This document shows, in pieces, positions 59,701 to 64,000 of a stretch of 64,000 bases of DNA (the first letter of the stretch is position 1; the number at the start of each line of letters is the position of its first letter). The notes under the pieces are model-generated. The model did not search any database. It saw nothing but the letters and a program-made list of their open reading frames with translations, and had not been told where the DNA came from. Location of the stretch: the NCBI GenBank assembly GCA_949361645.1, contig OX442428.1:4208179-4272178 (forward strand), read 5' to 3'. The position numbers and the translations under genes are program-made. This stretch comes from Spongilla lacustris (Eukaryota; Porifera; Demospongiae; Spongillida; Spongillidae).

Positions 59701-62430
59701 AATGGTGGTGTAAAAAGGAAGGGAACAAGGGATTGGAGATACAATTATTCCTATATTTAGCACTTTGTAACAACAGCATTACATTTATGTTGCAATATAG
59801 GAAAAATTATTGTATCTCCAATCCATTGTTACCTTCCTTTTTCCCTTGTTCCCTTCCTTTGTATGCCACCATTGCCTTCGAATCCTATATACCACTAATC
59901 TTCTCAGAATATATCTTATAGATTAACTGTTAAATTAGCTGTTAATGATACAATTGCATCGGGTTTTTAAAGTCATTAATGATATGGCACAAATCCTATA
60001 TGAGAGTTCTCTCGATACTGGTGTTAACATCTCGCTCCTCTATTTTAGCAGTAAAAGCAGTCATTTTTCACAGTGACTTTCAGAAAGCTGGATGATAGAG
60101 CATTATTTTTAGAAATCAGGCAAATTGGTTTATATGTTATCAGCAATTAAAGTTTCAGCATGCTTGGAAAGATTTCATTACTCAAAAATATCTATCCATC
60201 TCTGACATCCATAGACACAGTTTTTACCATTGGCATTGCCGCTGTCATCTATCAGTACGCAATTCTATGGTACTACTTTGCCATTATGTTACTGATTCCA
60301 ACTTGACACCATCAATTTCTGTATAAGGATTTGACAGAAGACTGTGATGAAATTAATTAGTCATGTGACCAATTGTACATTCAATTATAGCTACCTAGCT
60401 GTTGTCAGCTTTTAAATATTAACATCATCATTATGTAAGGACCACACTCCTTAATTTTAATCTCCAGGTCATCGTCCTTATTTAAGTGCAATTATCATCC
60501 TGTTTTGAACTATATTACCATGCAAAAGAGTAGCCTGAGCAATGTTTTCGATTATATGACGTTCACTTTTTCAACTTTGATGATAAGAGCAGCATGATTA
60601 TACTAGTTTTAACAAATTGCTCCACTATTTTAGCTGTGGCTTCAGTCTTTTAACAGTGACTTTCACACAGCATATTGACAATATTATGAATGAAAAAGTA
60701 CTATAAATTTAAATTTTCTGTAATCTGGATGACTGTGCATTACATTGTACCTTACACTTTGAAAATTAGGTGTGATGTCATCAGCAATTAAGTTTCATCA
60801 TGCTTAGTAATGAAAAATATTACATTGATTTGGTAGTCATCTCTGACTCCAGTAAGCACTGTTTGTAGCATTGGCATTGCCACTGTCAACTTGCATATCT
60901 ATTTTCTGCTTTGGCATTCGCCTTTGATTTCCAAATAAGGATTTGACAGATGATTGATAAAATTAATTTAGCATGTGACTAAATCTACTTTAGATCAATG
61001 AAAATTATAGCTACCAAGCTTTTGCCATTGATTTTGTACTTCAACATCATCATTATGTAAGTACATTAGACATTAAATAGTCCTTATTTAAGGACTATTT
61101 AATGTCTAATGTACTAGACGTCACCCCAGAGGTACATTTGTCTACCGAGGTATACAGAAGATAAATTTATTTCGGTTCTGCCAGTTTAGCATCCTTTTCA
61201 CATTTGACGCTGCGTGCTTGTTGTACAGGTCCTATAGAGCTTGGCCCAAAATTATCAAGGTCTAAACATCCTAACAACTACCAAATTTATTATAATAAAT
61301 TTTGTGGATACCTCCAAGGACCTCTCATTTATAAAACATGGACCTTTACCATTAAGTCATGAATTCAGGCAAAGCACCTCCATCAATGCATAAATCGGGA
61401 AGTACAATTCAAGAATGCAATATGAATCAAAGTTTGTTTACCTATTGCCACCCATTGTTTACCTTTAATACAAACTGTCTACTGTACATAAGTGATTGCT
61501 GAATATGAATATTTGAATTCTCTTAGATATAGCCTGAAATGTTCTAATAATTCAAGCAAATAGCATTTATTTGGTCTCTTTATGTGGAACATTGTAGTAG
61601 GTTATTTTATTGAAGCTATTGTTTGAATGCAAATTATGCTGTATACTACTATTTCTGTCTGGTTTGCATCAATGTCTGTATGTATAAATTTCATAGTTTA
61701 GCATTGAATCCCAAGTAATTCTTATAATGATGCAAGTTAAAAAATATTTTTCAATAGGTGTGTCCTGGTGGGGAAAAGTGAAATATTGTATATCGACTTA
61801 CTGTTGAAAATAGTATAGCATTAATAATTTAGCACCTGAGCATCAATAATGATTATGGTAGGTGCATATAGGTATGACAGCATAGAATAATGATTCAAGG
61901 TTCACACCAATTGGCAGTACTGTATGTACTTATCGTAGCAATGATTAATTATCTGCTTGTTTCATGCAGCTTCAAGAAGATATTCGCAAGGTATTTTATC
62001 CATCTTATGGTTTGAATGCAAATTATGTCTATACTGTTATATCTAGTTATGTTTGCATCAATGTCAACATATAATGTACAATGTTGTGCTGGATCATGAA
62101 TATCATTAAAAAGCATGCCCTGCATAGAACTTCATACTGAGACTTGGATAATTGAGCTCTTTGTTGGCATTGAACTGGAGAAAAGCTGGTGGTTGGGTGG
62201 CATAACTGTACGGACATCAGTGAACCATTAGTCTGCATGATTTTGGCACTAAAACATGGTAAAAACCTTCTCTCTGAGGAGTGGTATGAAGGCAATTGTG
62301 TATATACAGCAATATAAACATGCACATAGAAGGTAAATGGGTATTGCAGTATCTAAAATAAGTTACATATCATAGCAAAAGTTGATGCTCTGCCTTTCTC
62401 TTCATGTAGCTTCAAGCACAAATTGGCAAG
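41764..62430 (+). CDS. Putative micro-exon gene (interior exons, partial)
   Basis: Tiny exons with CAG/TAG acceptors and GTAAGT-type donors: 41764-41778, 42344-42352, 43251-43265, 43856-43924, 47035-47049, 47758-47772, 47921-47950, 56093-56119, 59080-59094, 61970-61990 and 62410-62430. Every one is a multiple of three and open in phase 0. Translations in order: VEVKQ, VKR, VEMKQ, VAKSLWQAAERLHCQTEKRY plus EAM, KHENE, EMYAP, ILRLKASRDK, VLMEKKRAN, VLNRQ, LQEDIRK, LQAQIGK. Joining the last four puts hydrophobic residues at regular seven-residue spacing, as in a coiled coil. Introns run from 0.4 to 8 kb and are filled with transposon relics. No start, stop or large domain exon was found, so both ends lie outside or are undetected. 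Function unknown; a helical scaffold is the most one can infer. KHENE and EMYAP are the least certain exons. Confidence 0.5.
42344..42352 (+). CDS. Micro-exon VKR
   Basis: Nine nt between TTCTACAG and GTAAGTGG. Second copy of the duplicated unit, two codons shorter than its siblings. Confidence 0.42.
43251..43265 (+). CDS. Micro-exon VEMKQ
   Basis: 15 nt between TTCTACAG and GTAAGTGT. Four of five residues are identical to the 41764 exon. Confidence 0.5.
43856..43924 (+). CDS. 69-nt exon, helical peptide
   Basis: Between CACATGCAG and GTAAATGA. Reads VAKSLWQAAERLHC then QTEKRYEAM, 23 codons with strong helix character. The longest exon of the series. Confidence 0.52.
44005..44180. mobile_element. 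MITE remnant, GGATTTGAATGCAGTAGTGG end
   Basis: Left end TATAGGATTTGAATGCAGTA and right end TTGCATTCAAATCCTACAAA are inverse complements, same family as 38458 and 59670. Confidence 0.6.
45190..46060 (-). pseudogene. Second Ty3/Gypsy pol relic, integrase then reverse transcriptase
   Basis: On the minus strand, right to left: an integrase C-terminal region near 46060-45900 (WDKKISYLPIAY, LFYGCDVRDSLNIY). It continues near 45850-45670 (LAAQQYQKTYYGKDG). The start of RT is near 45260-45200 (LCVDYRRLNPVSKIDSI). Frames are broken throughout. Integrase preceding RT is the reverse of the usual Gypsy order and fits either the Gmr1-type order or two adjoining fragments. Confidence 0.6.
47921..47950 (+). 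CDS. Micro-exon ILRLKASRDK
   Basis: 30 nt between a T-rich tract ending TGTTTAG and GTAAGTAT. Ten basic, helix-favouring codons. Confidence 0.5.
48140..48300. repeat. Dispersed direct repeat, copy 1
   Basis: About 160 nt including GATACGAATGTTAATTATGC and TATCTTCCTGAATAA, repeated with about 85% identity at 49500-49650, just outside the foldback element that follows. Confidence 0.75.
49500..49650. repeat. Dispersed direct repeat, copy 2
   Basis: Second copy of the 48140-48300 sequence (GATACGAATGTTAATTCTGC, TATCATCCTGAATAA). Confidence 0.75.
49660..51000. mobile_element. 1.3-kb foldback element
   Basis: AACTTGGAGGGCTAATATCT at the left is inverted at ATATGAGCCCTCCAAGCTGC at the right. Inversion continues through TTCCATATTTAACC, CATTGAGACC and TCGATACTGTTGCAACCCTT to a centre near 50310. 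Arms have diverged (about 80-85% by eye). No transposase ORF. Confidence 0.8.
51850..51995. repeat. Degenerate 20-24-bp tandem repeat
   Basis: Seven or so units of GAGNNGAGAACAAAAATGGGTAC type. The minus-strand Phe/Leu/Ser ORF across it is an artefact. Confidence 0.8.
53470..53835. mobile_element. Palindrome with about 150-nt arms
   Basis: GCAGGCTTCAAGAATCGTCA and CGATTCTTGAGGCCTGC mark matching arms, continuing through GCCATCCAGACGATGAAGTC and its complement to a centre near 53655. Both arms carry an open helical frame (KREVVEYAIQTMKSTKRTQS) as a consequence. Likely a transposon fragment. Confidence 0.82.
54265..54483 (+). other. Unassigned ORF, 72 codons
   Basis: Reads VTVEVEGIVAAFADHPKFIS then QYFNVSNQ before a consensus donor (CAG/GTGAGC) at 54394. 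The peptide is protein-like. I cannot identify it or join it in phase to the micro-exon series. It may be a relic exon. Confidence 0.25.
56093..56119 (+). CDS. Micro-exon VLMEKKRAN
   Basis: 27 nt between TTTCATGTAG and GTAAGTAA. Confidence 0.5.
58160..58421. mobile_element. MITE, about 262 nt
   Basis: GTCTCTATCGAGAAATTGAT and the complement of ATCACATTATCGATAGAGAC are the ends. Inner matches include GATGTAGAATTGGTGGTG and GTAGGATCCTAC. No ORF. Confidence 0.82.
59080..59094 (+). CDS. Micro-exon VLNRQ
   Basis: 15 nt between GAGTTTAG and GTGAGTGG. Confidence 0.48.
59670..59910. mobile_element. MITE, 38.5-kb family
   Basis: GGATTCGAAGGCAATGGTGG at the left, CCACCATTGCCTTCGAATCC at the right, core AGGGATTGGAGATACAATTA repeated inversely. 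Sequence and layout match the element at 38458. Confidence 0.85.
60010..61045. repeat. Two diverged tandem copies of a 600-bp intronic segment
   Basis: 60030-60430 and 60620-61045 share CTATTTTAGC, CAGTGACTTTCA, GCATTGGCATTGCC, GGATTTGACAGA and AACATCATCATTATGTAAG in order. Another instance of segmental duplication inside the micro-exon gene's introns. Confidence 0.75.
61061..61114. repeat. Perfect 24-nt-arm hairpin
   Basis: GTACATTAGACATTAAATAG plus TCCT, a six-base TATTTA loop, then the exact complement. Perfect identity contrasts with the decayed repeats around it. Confidence 0.9.
61970..61990 (+). CDS. Micro-exon LQEDIRK
   Basis: 21 nt between TTTCATGCAG and GTATTTTA. Paralogous to the next micro-exon: same length and LQ.-I-K pattern, and both downstream introns contain TGAATGCAAATTAT. 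Confidence 0.52.
62410..62430 (+). CDS. Micro-exon LQAQIGK
   Basis: 21 nt between TTCATGTAG and GTAACTAC. Duplicate of the 61970 exon. Both have CTTCAA at the start and AAG at the end. Confidence 0.52.
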
Positions 62431-62542
62431 GTAACTACCATGCTATGGTCTGAATGCAAATTATATTTAATAAAATATGTACATATACATTTACATATAC
62501 ACACATTTACATACAGTCACAACCTGGGGTTGCAGTGGATAG

Positions 62543-63190
62543 CAGGGCCGTAGGGACGAAATGAAAAGTGGTCCGGCCATAGGAAGAGGCGGGGTCTGCG
62601 GCAGAGCCCCAGTTTTTTTTTTGTATTTTTTTGGTATGATTCATATAAATTGGGGCAAAATATGCATGACTATCTATGCTGTGCTATATTTATTGGGAAT
62701 TGATGAAAACAGATCATGCGAGAGCTATGTTAATTGATTGGTTGCATACACATTAGTACATATACAATAAAGGAAATGTCATTTCAAAACTTGCTAAAAA
62801 TGTGCCCATTCAAGCTGACGAACTCGTTCAAGCATGAAGCAATGGACAGATCATCACTTCTCTCTTTGTGAGCATGTAGAACTACATGTAACAGCTTGTT
62901 ATTAACACGCCGGGCATTTGTGAGATACTTGAACGAAGGTATGTTTTCACCCTTCTCAGGACTGAAGCACTGTGCTCACTAATAGCATTGGTAGCAGGAC
63001 TAATCAAGATGAGCTTGAGCAGGGTGCATATCTCTGATATAGAAGTGTGATGGGCTGGAGATAGTGAAGTAACGTAAGACTTGATAACTTCAAATGTTGG
63101 CTTCTCAGTTGAAGAAGAATATTTAGTTGCTAGTAGCTCCAACTGAGCTTCTAGACTTGAGGCGACAAAGTGCTGCAAAACAAAAGCCAT
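62543..63190 (-). pseudogene. hAT transposon relic
   Basis: A terminus-like CAGGGCCGTAGGGAC lies at 62543. On the minus strand 62882-63190 contains the dimerisation motif NAISEHSASVLRRVKTYLRS followed by SISQM, with upstream ISEICTLLKLILISPATNA. No intact catalytic region is visible. Confidence 0.65.
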
Positions 63191-64000
63191 TTCTGCATCA
63201 TATTTCTCTTCTTTTCAACAAAAGGTCTTCTATTCCACTTTGTAAGCTCAACTTTCCAGCACCTATAGCGCTAATACAGCAAAAGCAGTACACTCGGTCA
63301 TCGCTGTACAAATGTAATGCAGCCAAGGCCACATTGCATGTAAACCACTTAGGATTAAAGGCTCTCTTCACCACAGTCTTGATACGATGCCAAACTCACG
63401 CATCGGAAAATGGAAGCCAGAAGGTTGATTTGGCTCATTTTGGGCGACGTTGTGGGGTAGAACAATGCGAACAAGAAGCTCCGGAATTCATTGTAAAATG
63501 CATGCAATGATGGTGAGTCTGGCAGTTTATATACAAATACAAATAACTAATCACAACGATTCACACGGCACACAATTCAGGCAAGGTCCAACACGCACAA
63601 CAGCTTCATATATAGTTTCCTGTATGGAGACTAAATAAACACCCAAATGCATTAGCCACTAACGCAATGATGTATGATGTATTCCTGTTGTAGTGGCCGT
63701 GAGAAGTACAATATAGTTATATACAATATAGTTGCTACAATAACATTCATGATATGTCTGCAAATCATGGACTAGGGACCTTACAGACAGCCTGCTGCGT
63801 CCCCATGGATATGCAGGGCAGAGCTAGGATTAGGGGTTCAAATTTAATTAAATACGTAAGAATCTATGTTACCGCATTACATTCACAAATCAAGATATTG
63901 CCATCATTGAAATGTATAAATATGCATGACTGGAGCATTCTTCTTGGATGATTAATGTGCACAGGGTTTCGCTCTTTGTGCATGTAATTTTATAATTGCC
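63191..64000. other. No recognisable gene to the window edge
   Basis: Probably the rest of the hAT remnant, then AT-rich sequence. Short ORFs only. Confidence 0.4.

Noticed and set aside
1..64000. tRNA, rRNA or other structured RNA genes
   Set aside because: No cloverleaf, A/B box pair or rRNA core sequence was found by eye; weak candidates cannot be excluded without a covariance search.

Overview
The window is animal DNA and most resembles a sponge, probably a demosponge. Its left half is gene-dense, with many small GT-AG introns (about 50-100 nt) and intergenic gaps as short as 84 bp. It carries clear metazoan genes (ADRM1/Rpn13, STAM, a KCTD-type BTB protein) and a death-fold adaptor of the kind expanded in sponges. 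Runs of ACATGTACATGTA and many micro- and minisatellites occur throughout. The sponge assignment is inferred from gene content and style; there is no rRNA or marker gene in the window. The best-supported gene models here were assembled by joining exons by hand, and each closes as a multiple of three.

Layout, left to right. 0-8 kb: a partly resolved minus-strand gene (scattered exons at 0.5, 8.0, 8.5, 11.5 and 12.1 kb) interrupted by a 2.7-kb tandem duplication that ends in a palindrome of about 1.1 kb. 8.5-10.1 kb: three minisatellites. 12.26-13.04 kb (+) and 14.53-15.48 kb (-): two paralogous six-exon genes for small secreted proteins of the BIM1/X325 copper-protein family (LPMO-like), flanking a KCTD-like BTB gene at 13.18-14.44 kb. 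15.56-17.30 kb: ADRM1, the proteasomal ubiquitin receptor, head-to-head with the second X325 gene. 17.42-22.12 kb: STAM (VHS-UIM-SH3-helical region), the ESCRT-0 ubiquitin-sorting subunit. 23.25-27.93 kb (-): a predicted 564-residue protein with one CARD-like domain and four death domains. 28.61-29.27 kb: a single-exon 3CxxC zinc-finger protein ending in a prenylation box.

From about 29.5 kb to the right edge the character changes. The sequence is AT-richer and full of decayed transposons: hAT fragments, two Ty3/Gypsy relics, MITEs and several foldback palindromes. I see no long intact ORF of cellular type there. Scattered over about 41.8-62.4 kb on the + strand is a series of tiny exons (9-69 nt, all multiples of three, with good splice signals) whose joined translation reads as a heptad-patterned helix. 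I interpret them as the interior of one micro-exon gene in which exon-plus-intron units have been duplicated.

Functional links: ADRM1 and STAM both bind ubiquitin (proteasome and endosomal sorting respectively), and KCTD-type proteins are often Cullin-3 adaptors, so three adjacent genes touch ubiquitin biology. This may be chance. The paired secreted copper-type proteins and the CARD/death-domain adaptor are the most novel coding content; the micro-exon series is the most unusual structure.
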